From positions 69,430,995-69,494,994 of the forward strand of contig JAVIAB010000092.1 of the NCBI GenBank assembly GCA_032433765.1: DNA of 64,000 nucleotides, in the 5' to 3' direction. Positions 1-12,500 of the stretch are shown one piece after another. The stretch's first letter is position 1; every line of letters begins with the position of its first letter. Both the position numbers and the translations under genes were made by a program. Below the pieces are notes generated by a model. It was given only the letters and a program-made list of their open reading frames with translations, searched no databases and was not told the origin of the DNA. The stretch comes from Megaustenia siamemsis (Eukaryota; Mollusca; Gastropoda; Stylommatophora; Ariophantidae).

Positions 1-59
1 TGTTTTGCATGGTAAACAGTTAACAACAGAATTAATACAATGCACTGGAGGGGGTGTGG

Positions 60-305
60 GGTTGCGATATCTCATACTACAATGGACGACTAAGGACAAG
101 AGGTTGGGTTCAATCCTGATCTATGGTTTCCAGGTTCACTCAGCCTTAAATGGATACCTGATATTATTTCTTGGAAAGTAAAGTGACACAAGTGTAAAAC
201 CAACCAAAAATTATTCCAAAAATAATATGTGAAGGCCTAAAAAAAAATTGGCTCTGATGCCATAATCCCTAAACACCATGGCATTGTGAGGCTTTTTTAC
301 TTTAC
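60..305 (+). repeat. S1 tRNA-headed SINE, old diverged copy
   Basis: The copy follows the S1 pattern: a degraded tRNA-like head (GGGTTCAATCC resembles a B box), then the S1 body with 'cactcagccttaaatgg', 'tggaaagtaaag' and a CCATGGCATTGTGAGG version of the family 3' end, then a T-rich tail. Many substitutions relative to the young copies show it is old. It lies in an intron of the DDHD gene. Confidence 0.7.
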
Positions 306-426
306 TTGTACTATGAATTGTGAAAGGACATGCTAACTTTTATTTCACAAGATGATATGATAGGTTAAATGTGTCACCCTTTTCTGATTATCTCACTGTG
401 AATGAGCTGTATTGTTTTGTTGATAG

Positions 427-522
427 ATAATGTGCAATGAACAAGACTTGAAAGACATTGGCTTACCTATGGGCCCCAGAAAGAAACTCTTAAACTTTTT
501 AGAGGATGAGAAGAAAAGAAAG
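427..522 (+). CDS. DDHD gene exon, SAM-domain end
   Basis: The acceptor ends ...gatag before 427 and the donor gtaagc follows 522. The exon is 96 nt, phase 0 at both ends. It encodes the typical SAM C-terminus of SEC23IP/DDHD2 proteins ([20 protein letters not shown]), followed by basic residues. Confidence 0.88.
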
Positions 523-3472
523 GTAAGCATTTTAAACATTGTTGTTGATAACACACTGTTGATTGTTTTATGTGCATTCAGTAATTATTGAATTCAGATC
601 ATTTTACTAAGGCTGGTATCATAGCTGCAGTGGAGCCACAGCCAAATATAGAGTAGACCTGTGGGCAATTCCACTAACATGGTGTCACAGGTCAAGGTTC
701 AACTTTGCGAACTATAGATAGCTGACAGTTCCTACCCACAATCACCCTTGCTCACAAAACTAAACATGTCACGTTAGTGGGGTTGTGCATGAGCCTTCTT
801 TAGAGTTCGCTGCGCAGTAATATATAGATTGAAGAAATAGAGAATTGAAAATGAAGAAATTGAGATATTGTATTAAAATGAAAATTGTATTAAATACAGG
901 ATCCAAAGACAAAGGAGCTGAATAAAGTACAAATTCAAGAAAAACTAGACCAAAAACGTATAGAACCTGGACCTGCTAAGGAGGCGACAGTTACTGAATG
1001 TACTTTCCAGGAAACGTAAGTATTTAAAATGATAGAACTTGTATATTAAATGAATGGTTAAATCTAAAGCTTGAGTATTAAGAGCAAGGTGCATGCACCT
1101 GTGATAAAATTTAATTAACGCAATAAGATATTAACAACAATAACTAAAATTATAATGGAAGGGCTATAGTTTTACCACCTTTACAATTTCATGGATATAA
1201 GATACTTTCTTACTTTAGATCTTAGCAACATCGAAATACAAATACAACTATTTATTTCACTTATTAAACTGAGAACTTTTCAACTTTATGACATTTATTT
1301 GACACTACCAAATCGCCAGCATAATTTTTATATAATATATTAATATTAATATACACAGAGTCGCCTTTGTCCCTGGACATGTAGGACTCTGGGAAAATGA
1401 GAGGACAGGCTAGTCAACAGTGCTGCCATCGAAGATGGTCAACCAATGGATCAGATGGACAACTTTAATGTGAGAAGGACACAGGACTTTAACAACCATG
1501 AGTCCATATCACCCTTTCGGATGAAAGAGATGGGAGTAAAGATGGGTACAGCCAAAAATGAGAGATTTAGTAGGCACATAAGAGGACTTATCAACCAACA
1601 CAGAACTGGGGTCATCAGTCGTTGGGCACTGCGGGATTTGCTGAGGAGGAGACCTGAGCATTTATGGACATGTTCAGAGTGCAATGATAATAACCCTCAA
1701 ATAACTTAATAACTCAAGAGTTTATAGTCTATCTATCTATCTATTCTATATATATAGTTTATCTAAACTATTGACCTTTCGAGCAGCCTCCAAGCCCATA
1801 GGGCATAGACCCAGATACTATTTCTCTTATCTAAATTGTTTTCATTCTAGCAGTCTCAATCCTTGCAAAGATCTTTTATCAATTCTCGCCATTTGTCTCT
1901 GTTCTGTGTAAGGAACTCTATCTCTTTGAGGGAGCTGATTCCTGCTGCCTCTCTGATCAATGGTCTTCTCAGTGTCTCTCTGGGTCGGCCTCTTTTCCTC
2001 TTACCTGTTGTTTCCCACATGAGGTCTTGCTTTGTTATTTGGTTATTATCTCTCCTCATCATATGTCCAACATATAACCATCATCTTTTCTTGATTACTG
2101 AAGATATTAGTGGTTGATTGGCAATTTCTCTAATTTCCTCGTTTGTTTTGAATTCATTCCACGCTAAATCAAGTATTTTCCTTAGACCATTTATTTTAGA
2201 ATGCGTTCAATTTTGTTTCTATGTATCTTGTTGTTTTCCAGCTCTGATCTGGGTTGATAGTACATTTGATGAATAGTCTAAGTTTTGTGTTTTTTATAGT
2301 TTTTAATGTTGGTTTATTTTTCAGCTCTTCCTTGTTGCAGTAGTCACTTACAATTCATTTACATTTATTATGAAATAGTCCAGTATTGACAACACTTTTT
2401 AAAAATATCTCTCCGCAGCAACCAGCATTTCACTGCCAAATACACACAGACTCATTTTGGTGCAGGGCAGCTCAAGATCCGTTACCCACAGCTGGATTTT
2501 ACCCCAAGTGCTTTGTTTGCATTGGGTTCACCTGTTGCACTGTTTTTATCTTTACGAGGTGTACAGGAACTGGGAGAGTTATTTCAGTTGCCAACATGTT
2601 CCAGGGTCTTCAACATATTTCATCCTGTAAGTGAATTTATTATTTCATCCTGTAAGTGAATTTATTATTTCATCCTGTAAGTTAATTTATTAACAATGAC
2701 GTTTTACAAAAAGTTACAAAATTTGACCTATCTAGGCAGTAAAATGCCAAAAGATGGAACCATAACATCAGAAATCATGAAACGAATCTCACTAGCATCA
2801 AATGCTTTCAACAAACTGACAAACATCTAGAGATCCAAAGTTCTCAGTAAACAAACAAAACTTAGGTTGTTCAACTGCTGTGTGATACCAGTGCTAACAC
2901 ACGAATGTGAAAATGGGAAATCCACCAAGACTAGATAGAAATTTAAATGCCTTTGAAAACAAAAACAAATGTCATCGTAGGATTTCAAACACAAGCTGGA
3001 AAAAATACATTTCAAAAGAACAGATAAGAGAAAGAGAAGAATCAAAACAAGAATATGTGTTGAACTTTATAAGAAGAAGGCGTTGGAAATACATCGGTCA
3101 TGTGCTAAGAATGAATTAAGAAAGACTTCCCCATCAGGCAATCATGTGGAAACCATCTAGTAAAAGAAAGCAAGGCAGACCAAGAGAATCATTATGCAGA
3201 ACAATTGCGTTGGAAATACATCGGTCATGTGCTAAGAATGAATTAAGAAAGACTTTCCCATCAGGCAATCATGTGGAAACCATCTGGTAAAAGAAAGCAA
3301 GGCAGACCAAGAGAATCATTATGCAGAACAATTACTAGGGAAGGTTCAACCATGGGACTAAGAAGCAACCAAGAACTAGCAGCAAATCATCAATCGTGGA
3401 GTTCTATGACTTCCATCCCACGTACCATCTTCTGCCCAACAGGAAAATGAATGAATGAAGAAGTGAATTTAA

Positions 3473-3522
<50 letters not shown>

Positions 3523-6500
3523 TTACCATAAAAAAATTCATAAATATTAGTAAAGACATGTATGATGGCTACACATGTTCATTTCGAACAGAGGAAGGAC
3601 TGAGCGAATATTTCCCAATAGAAACTGGGGTTAAACAAGGATGTATTTTATCGCCTCTGTTATTTGGAGTTGTTATGGACTTCAAAATGAAGAAATGCTG
3701 CGCTGGTAATAAAGGCATCAAATGGATACAAGGAGACCATTTGGAGGACCTCAACTTTGCTGATGACATAGTCCTCATCAGCAGTTAGATAAAAATAATG
3801 CAGGAAAACACAAATGAACTATCATCAATAGCCAGCAAAATTGGGCTTGAGATCAATCATGAAAAGACTAAGGTCATGAAAAGCTTAATTCCAACAGATG
3901 ACAGAATATACATGGAAAACAAACCAGTGGAAGAGATTGGTCACTTTATCTATCTTGGAAGTCACATTGATCGGGTAAGGAATATAAGTAAAGAAATTAG
4001 AATCAGAATGGCTAAAGCAGCAATGTCTTTCAGAAGCCTTGAAAAGTTGTTGAAATCAAAACTCATCAGCACAAACACAAAACTTAGACTATTCAAATCA
4101 AATGTACTATCAACCCTTACATATGCGTGTGAGAGCTGGAAAACAACAAGAGGCATAGAAACAAACTTGAACGCATTCGAAAATAGATGTCTGAGGAAAG
4201 TACTTGGTGTAGCATGGAACGAATTCAAAACAAATGAGGAAATTAGAAAAATCACCAATCAACCACTAATATCTTCAGTAATCAAGAAAGGACGACGGTC
4301 ATATGTTGGACATGTGATGAGAAGAGATAATATCCAAATAACAATGCAAGCCCTCATGTGGGAAACATAAAGTAAGAGGAAAAGAGGCCGACCCAGAGAG
4401 AGAGACACTGAGAAGAACATTGATGAGAGAGGCAAGAGCAGCAGGAATCAGCTTCATCAATGAGATAGAGTTGCTTACACAGAACAGAGACAAATGGATG
4501 ATTTCCTTGTCCTCCTTCAAGGCAGCAGTTGCTTGTGGTTAGAATTGTCTCTCCTAGGAAAAAAGTCTTCCAAATTAGCAAGTCCTTTTTTTGTATCTGG
4601 GATTGTGTTAAATTTTCCTTCTAGATGAATTGTCTGTTAGGTCTCAGTTTATTTTGACTGAGTTTTTCTCGTAGGGTTTTTTTTTTCCACCAGGTTCCGC
4701 TCCCTTTGTATATCCTTGCAGTGAACTTTGGATTTGGTTGACTCCATAATTCAAGGTTGGGAAAATTCTAGAATAATTTATTTTTGTTAGTTAAAGTGAA
4801 GTTGCTAAAGAAATATATAACTGTCCTTTTAAATATATTAAAGTGTAGCTTACTACTCTCCTTCAATCCAGAAAATATTATTATCAAAATTGTTACAAAA
4901 TGCGCACAATTACAACAAAAATGCAGTAATTGGAAGTTTATATTCAAAAACCACATGTTCATCAAATTCAAAATAGGAACTACCAGCCAGTACCACTGTA
5001 CTCTTGATAACATAACTAAACATGTCCTACAGGATTGCCCCCAGCACACAGGCCTGGGAAGGACAATGTGACCTACACCCACCTCCCTGGAAGATAAACT
5101 ATACAGGGCAACCAAATCACACAAACAGACAGCTGCCTTCATAAGAGAGTCCGGAGTCCTAGTCTGAATGAGTCATGATTGCAGAAGAAGAATATTCAGA
5201 TAATTGGCTACTACATAATTTCCTGACATAACCTAATAATAAAGTTACTTATCATTTATATGTTACTGAATTAACAAAAGTATTTAATGTTACAAGTATT
5301 TTTTATTGTGTTACATATTTTTATGCAGTTATTGAAGGAAATTATGTAGACATACAATTGGCTGTACATTTAATTTTTGGAAATATAATAATTAATGTAT
5401 CCATTTACTGAGAGGTGAGCTGAAAGGTTGTGTAATTATATGTGTTAAAATTAAAGATTTGTAAAGACACTTATGTTTCGATTTAATACTACATCTACTG
5501 TTTTATCAAGCTGATTTTACCCAGGGACTGTCCTTTCCTAATTATGACTTATGGCTGTGAAAACAGGATACGGATTCAGGCTGCTGAAAAGAAAACGTAA
5601 TCTTTTCTGATGAACTACTACATAAGAATTCTCCAGTATTCCTTATAGGCAAAAGAACCAACAAAAGTGTCTTAAAAAGAACTGAAAATATATGAAAACT
5701 GACTAATGAATTTAAAGCAACAAAAATATAATGTTTTAGCCATCTCAGATGCCTAATTGGCCTTGAAAGAACATTATGGGAAGATATAGTTCTTGAAGAT
5801 GATGGGACTGAAGCATGAAGGACTCCCCACATGCTACACTCACTGAAGCAGACAACACAGCTACACAATGATAAACTATCAACCTGGTGATCCTAAGAGT
5901 GGCAAACTCCTTTATAATATTACATGTTAAGTTTTAGTATGAGAATTGTTTTGTAGCAGAAGTTCACTGCGTTTTTTTGTACAACCTACATGTTTTTTTC
6001 TTATGTTTTAATGATAATGTTGATGGCCTCATCAAACTTTTTGCATATTAAAATTGTTTTATGACGTATTTCATATTAATTGATTATATTTATATATTTT
6101 GTTTTCTATTCCATGACTGGCTTTGACAGTTTGATCCAGTGGTAAGTATTTCTTCTAAATTTGTTTTGTTTTAGTTTTGTTTTGTGCTTAATACTTTACT
6201 CAGTTTTATTGATTTAATAGCATTGTTTATAAATGTCAATGGGCAAGTTTACTTAAATTGTATAAATCAGTGTTTCATAAGCTGTGTTCAAATTGATAAT
6301 TTTAGCCAAATATTTGAACAAGCAGTGAACTGGACTACAAAGGACAAGAGGTAGGCTTCGATCCCAACCGACGGCTTCTGGTTCACCCAGCCCTTAATGG
6401 GTACCGGATTTTTTCTGGGAAAGTAAAGCGGCACGGGCGTAATACCGACCACATTACCCCAAAAATTATGTGCCGAAATGTCTGTAAAATTTATGGTCAC

Positions 6501-9500
6501 TAACACCATATTCCCTATACACCATTTGGCATGACGTGGGTACTTTACTTCTTTTTTTTTTATTTGAACAAGCACTTTGCAATCACAAATACCATCCAAC
6601 AGAAATAGTGCAAACTAACTTGAAACTCAAACCAAGTCAGTCAAGTATTAAAGACATTATTTGTCAAAGCTTTCAGATGCTTCTTTTTTTTGGAGGGGGG
6701 GGAGTGGAAAAGTTATGTATTGAGAACAAAAATTGCAGTATTTTAGCTTGAGACTATACATCAGCTGTGCAATTAAATCTTCATCATCTTTATATATCAT
6801 TTTGTGCCATATCGGTTAGGCGATTATGTCCTTTCACAGTTCACTTCTGTTGTTGATTGTTTACGGTACCACAATACCAAGCCATCTAGCATCCTCTCTT
6901 ATTGTCATATGCACTCACCTTCCACTTTGTTGTGGTTGGAGGGTGTGAGCCTCCAGGATCCAAGGAGCTATGCCAGTGGGAGCTTAGATCCTGGTAGGGT
7001 CAGCCAAGCTGGACAGGTTTTTGGTGAGGGGCCAGACAAAGGAGCCAGAAGTAGATGGAACCCTTTAAGTGAAGATGCAGAACACACCGGCAAGTGGTTC
7101 TTGCTCTGGTCTGAACTAATCCATCCCCACTTCATGGGTTAAATGCTTCTGTCTTTTCTCCTCTTTCTGTCCTCTATCAAACAGGCAGGTGGTGCTCAAG
7201 AGCTCCAAAGACAAGACCACCTATGAGAGAGACAACTCTACACAAAGCTCGGGCAGATGGTACTCATAAATCCAGGAGGGCCAACCATTTAAGGGCAGAA
7301 TCCCCCTACAGAAAAGACAATCTGTTGCCTTGCAGGAAGATTGGGGACAATCAAAAGCTAAGGAAAACAAACCTGAATAAAATGCTGGCAGAAATCGGAT
7401 GCACTGGGCCATTGGCGCAGAACATAGTGCAATGTCCTAACATGTACACAATCAGAGTGTATATGCAAACACTTTCTCCCTGTATTTGCAAGTTGATACC
7501 AAGTATTCTAACATTCTTCTCATGATGTGCCTCAAAAATGTGGAATGCTTCTTTCTGATGTTTCTTAGGAGCTCCTTTTTTTGTGTTGGCCTCTTTGAGA
7601 ATGTCCTCATTGGTCTTTCTAGCTGTCCAGAAGACTCTCAACATTCTACTTCGAAATCCCATCTTTGAGTCTAATCATCTTTTCATTTGTTTGTCTACTG
7701 TCCATGAGATTCCTATCCATAGGTCAGAATTGGCTTCAATTCTATGGTGCTATTCAATGCAACACAGAAAAAATAAATTAAAAAATATTCCATTGGGATA
7801 GAAAGAAAACATGCTTAGTGGCATTTATGAAAGAGGTCAAGAATTTGTGTGGTTGAATGTTTTTTGTTAGTCATTTTTTTTTTTCATTTTTATATTTATT
7901 TACTACAATACATGGTTGTGGATTTTTGGTTTCTAAATCAAATTTAGGCACATCATCGATTTCCTCATATTAATATTCATCTTGTACCATTCATCTCTTG
8001 TGGGAAAATAGGTTTTCACTTAATTGTTCATATTCTTCAACATTAAAAAATTCAATTCTGTCCAAATTTTTCATGTTCTTCTTATATCTGTTTTGTGTTT
8101 AAATTTATTTAGTTTTTTTTATTTTCATGTGTTTCTTCGTCTTTCTCAGTTTCTATTTCTTTGTAAATTTCAGAACACGAACGTTCTTTGTGATGCATTG
8201 AGCTGATTTTCATAATGTATGATTTATCTAGTGCCAATGTTGTGTTTTTTTCATTTCCCTACTGCTGGAGTTTGCTTATCTACTTTCAAAATTATGTAGA
8301 CAATTCATCATAAAATTCACTTTCTCTTCTCTCTTCTACGTTTCAAATCCCTGTGGAGCATAGGTCTTCAGCAAACACTCTCCAAGCCATTCTGTTTCTT
8401 GCTATTCTTTAAGATCATTCCATGTCTTCCCCATCATCTTCATCTCTGCTTCCATCTGTCTTCTCCAGAATATTTTGGTCTTCCTCTTTGTCTTTTTCTT
8501 TGGAGATTCCAAAAAAGGGCCTGTTGTGTAATGCTCTCAATTGGTTTCTGCAGCGTGTGTCCTAGCCAGCGCCATCATCTTCATTTTATCTCTTTATCCA
8601 CTGGTATTTAACAGGTGCTTTTCCATAATTCTTTGTTAGTGATTTTGTTCTGCCATTTCCATCCTTTTATTTTGCGCTTGCATCCATTAATAAAGGTCTG
8701 TATCTTCATGATTGTCATTTTTGTTGTTCTCCATGTTTCACAGCCATATAATAGGACTACTTAACACTGGAGTTGAAAATGTTTATTTTTGTATTTAATA
8801 TAATTTCTTTTGATTTCCAAATGTTTCCTATTGCAATGAAGGCTTTTAATTTTCTTATTTTAGCATTGTTCTCTGCTTCTCCCTCTTTGTCTATATTATT
8901 GCCCAGATATATGTAAGATTGTACATCTAGTAGAGGTATTTCTCTTATTGTTATTTAGCTATTGCCATTAATTCTCATAATTTTGGTCTTATCTCTATTT
9001 TTTTTTCAGTTCCAGCTGTTGTGATTTTTCATCAAGTAGGCTCATTTTATCTTGCATCTGTTGATGATTATGTGATAGGAGATCTATGTCATCAGCAAAG
9101 TCTAAGTCATTAAGTTGCTTAGTCAGTAATCACTGGATTCCATTTCTGTTGTTTTGAGTTATTTGCAGAATCAAATCTATGGCCAGTAGAAAGATAAATG
9201 GAGATAAAAGGCATCCCTGCTTTACTCCAGTTCTTCAAACGCTTTTGAAAATACACTTTAATGGATACAAATTTGAACACAATTGCATTTATACATTTTA
9301 TTGTTTTAAATATGGCAGATTTAGATTTATTCCATATTTTTGTTTTTTAGGCATATCGACTTGAACCTATGATCAGACCTCATGTTGGCACTCTGAAGCC
9401 TGTACAAATCCCACACTATAAAGGCAGGAAGCGACTTCATTTAGGTAAACCAACAAGAACTTCTACAAATAATACATTTAGAGAAAATACAGGGTAGAAA

Positions 9501-12500
9501 ATAACATGCACTATTAAAAACAGGAATTTGGCTAAAGTATACTGTTGTGCAAAGAACAATAAATAAATTATTTGGGTTTTTTTCTTTAACAAATTTTAAA
9601 TAATATTCTGTTGACATTTGCTTTCATAACTTTATTTTATTTTTGGATTAAAAAATTTTAGTACGTTTTTTTATGTCTTACTGGTTATACTTTTGCAGTT
9701 TGCAAGTTTTTTTTAAACATGTGTACAATGTATATAAATTTATTATGATTTACATTTAGTGACCTTTTTCTTCTTAGAGTTCAAAGAGGCAGTGACAAAA
9801 TATGGCACAGACATCAAGCAGAAAATTGTTGATTCCTTCAAGACCACATGGAATACCATCAATGATTTTACTCGTGTGTATAAGACTGATACTAAAAGTA
9901 GCAGTATAGAAAATGAAGTTCAAGCAGAAATGAATCAAATGATGTCACATATACAACAACAGCATTCAGATGATGATGTTGCTTGTAAGTGGATTCTGAA
10001 TATGTTTTTTCCTAGGTCATTCTGATCACCTTGTTGCACATATTATGTTACTGAATGTTTGAAACAATAAAAAACATACAACATATTTCAAGTACATTTT
10101 CTATTCAAATTTACATATTTGATAAAATTGAAAGTAACTTGTGGATGGAACTGGTTGGTTTCGAGGCAAGACGCCAGTCTTGAGACTGACTGGGAGGTTG
10201 TGAGTTCAAATTCCAGCTGCAGCAGTTTGGAGCAGTTTTTATTTGTGATCTCTCTCTGCGTCAACCACCCTTGGTCTCAGCAGCAAAGCCTGGCTTGAAG
10301 TGTCAATTACACATCGATGGAAATATGAGTACCTCCAAAGAAGGAGTTATCTGCCTGTGCATTGAGGAGCTCCTGTGCTCACAACTGCCAGGGGGAAATT
10401 GATTAACACTCAAAGTTTAGTTCCATCTCTATGGACTTCACCAGAGGTGAAAAGTTGACGAATGCAAAGAGTAAGAAGAAGATGACTATAACTTGTAATT
10501 GTTGTCTGCTAGTGATGAATTTGTACCATTTGTGATTGACATGAGTAGTCATGAAGGTCTCAGAACTGTAGCAACAGCTACTTTTACTAGCTACCTTGAC
10601 CAACAAATCATCTATGTAGACGTGACGCATTTGAGATGAATGTTCATGTTTGATTACCTGACATAGGCACTTGAAAATAACATATACATTAATTACGTGA
10701 TATACTTCCCATTTGCTTGAACGTGTGGTATTCTGATTGCTGTGGTGTGCCTCTTGGCAGGTTACTTCCATCTTCAGTTTCTTGACTTGCTTGAGCAAAC
10801 AGGTCTTTCTTGGGTGTAGGAAGGCCTGGCCAGTCTTGATTTTCAGACCCTGGTGACTGTTAAGCCCCATCCCCATGACAAGGAGCTGGCCTTGATGAGG
10901 AAAGCAGACTAGCAGGCAAAGGAAACAACCAGATGCACCAGTTACATACTATCATTAGAAACAGATAATCAAATTCAATGAGAAGATTCAATTCAAAATC
11001 AAATTCAAGCCCCAAATCAAGCTGCCTTCTATAATATGAATATGTGGAAACAAGTTATCACATATCTCAGAGCAAGACACAACAAATTGCATGGTCACAT
11101 GTATATAAAATTCAAGATTGGCAACTCAGCCACATGTAGACATGGACAGATACCCCATACTGCTTAACACATACTTCAAGACTGCACTGAATATAGTACA
11201 CTGAGAAAAACCTATTGGTCCATAGATACAATAATATGACAGACTAGAACCATATGTGCCACTGCAAGAGCTACATTAAATAGTAAAATTTATACAAGAA
11301 ACAACATTGCAGATACAGAAATTATTTCAGGTAAATGGAAGATTGACCTGACATAGAGATGTAAGAGGAATCACTGAACGAACATTACTGTCTCTAAGTT
11401 AGTAATTCAGTATATTCTAGCCACAATAATGTAGCTCAATTCATCTCAGCTTCTGAGAATTGATACTAGAGATTATTTTTTTCTAGGAAAATAGGGCAGT
11501 TTAACTTGATATCAAGCACATCACCTAAAAATTGTGCTCTTGTCACAATAGCAAATATGTACTAACACCATAATTGCCATGTTTCAAGTTATGGAGTGAA
11601 CCCATTGCTTCATTCTAAATTCAACTTATCGAACATACTTGACGTCTCAAATCTTCTTTCTTACATCCACCTCTTTTGCGTATCCTCCTGCTTTACTTTA
11701 GGTACTCTTTTTTTACTGGCTTTCACTTGTAAATATAACTCTTCATGCATCCTTCTTTTTGATTTACAAGCCTAACTGTGCTCTCAAAGCAACAATTTTG
11801 ACAAAAAAAGAAGATAATCATGTGACTAGCAACTATTAACTATAAAAGTTATTAAATACCAATTTTATAATTAGAAAAAGTAGCAGCATGTTATAACATA
11901 CGAGTTGTTTATATATTTCAATTACTAAGAAGCATTGAATATGCATGTTTCTGTTGTCTTTTTTACAGCTGTATCATCAGTAACAGATGAAGAAGTTAAT
12001 GATATGGGACATTTGAATGATGGCCAGAGGATAGACTATGTGCTACAGGAAGGACCGCTAGAAAGCTTCAATGATTACTTATTTGCTTTGGATTCTCACT
12101 CATGCTATTGGTAATTCTATTCTATTGATAATAATTTTCAACCTTTTGTACAGTAGGCACTAGCAGAAAAATCTTCAGATCAGTTGCTTGTAATATATCA
12201 TTATATGTATAGTTAATTGAGAAATAAGACCTCAATATCAAACAGCTTAGCTATCAAACAATAGATAGCATTGAAGTGGTTAAGATGATGTTGTTATATT
12301 CCCATATATGTGCTTGTGGTACATCATTATCAAGTACAGTGCCTGCTGGCATAGGTGATCATGTCTCTCCACAACTTTTGATCTCGACAGTTATTTATCA
12401 TTTCCGTTGTTGACCTTCTGCTAAGCTCTTCTTTTAAGCCGTCTGCTATCTTTTCTCTTTGCTTCCCTCTATCTCTTCGTCCCTCAATTTTTCCAGTTGT

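Noticed and set aside
2386..2634. 82-codon ATG ORF over the DDHD exon
   Set aside because: It is a shifted frame. The conserved FALGSP reading uses another frame, entered from the upstream exon.
10403..10876. 157-codon minus-strand ORF in a DDHD intron
   Set aside because: It overlaps an S2 SINE tail, has no recognised domain, and no splice or promoter context supports it.
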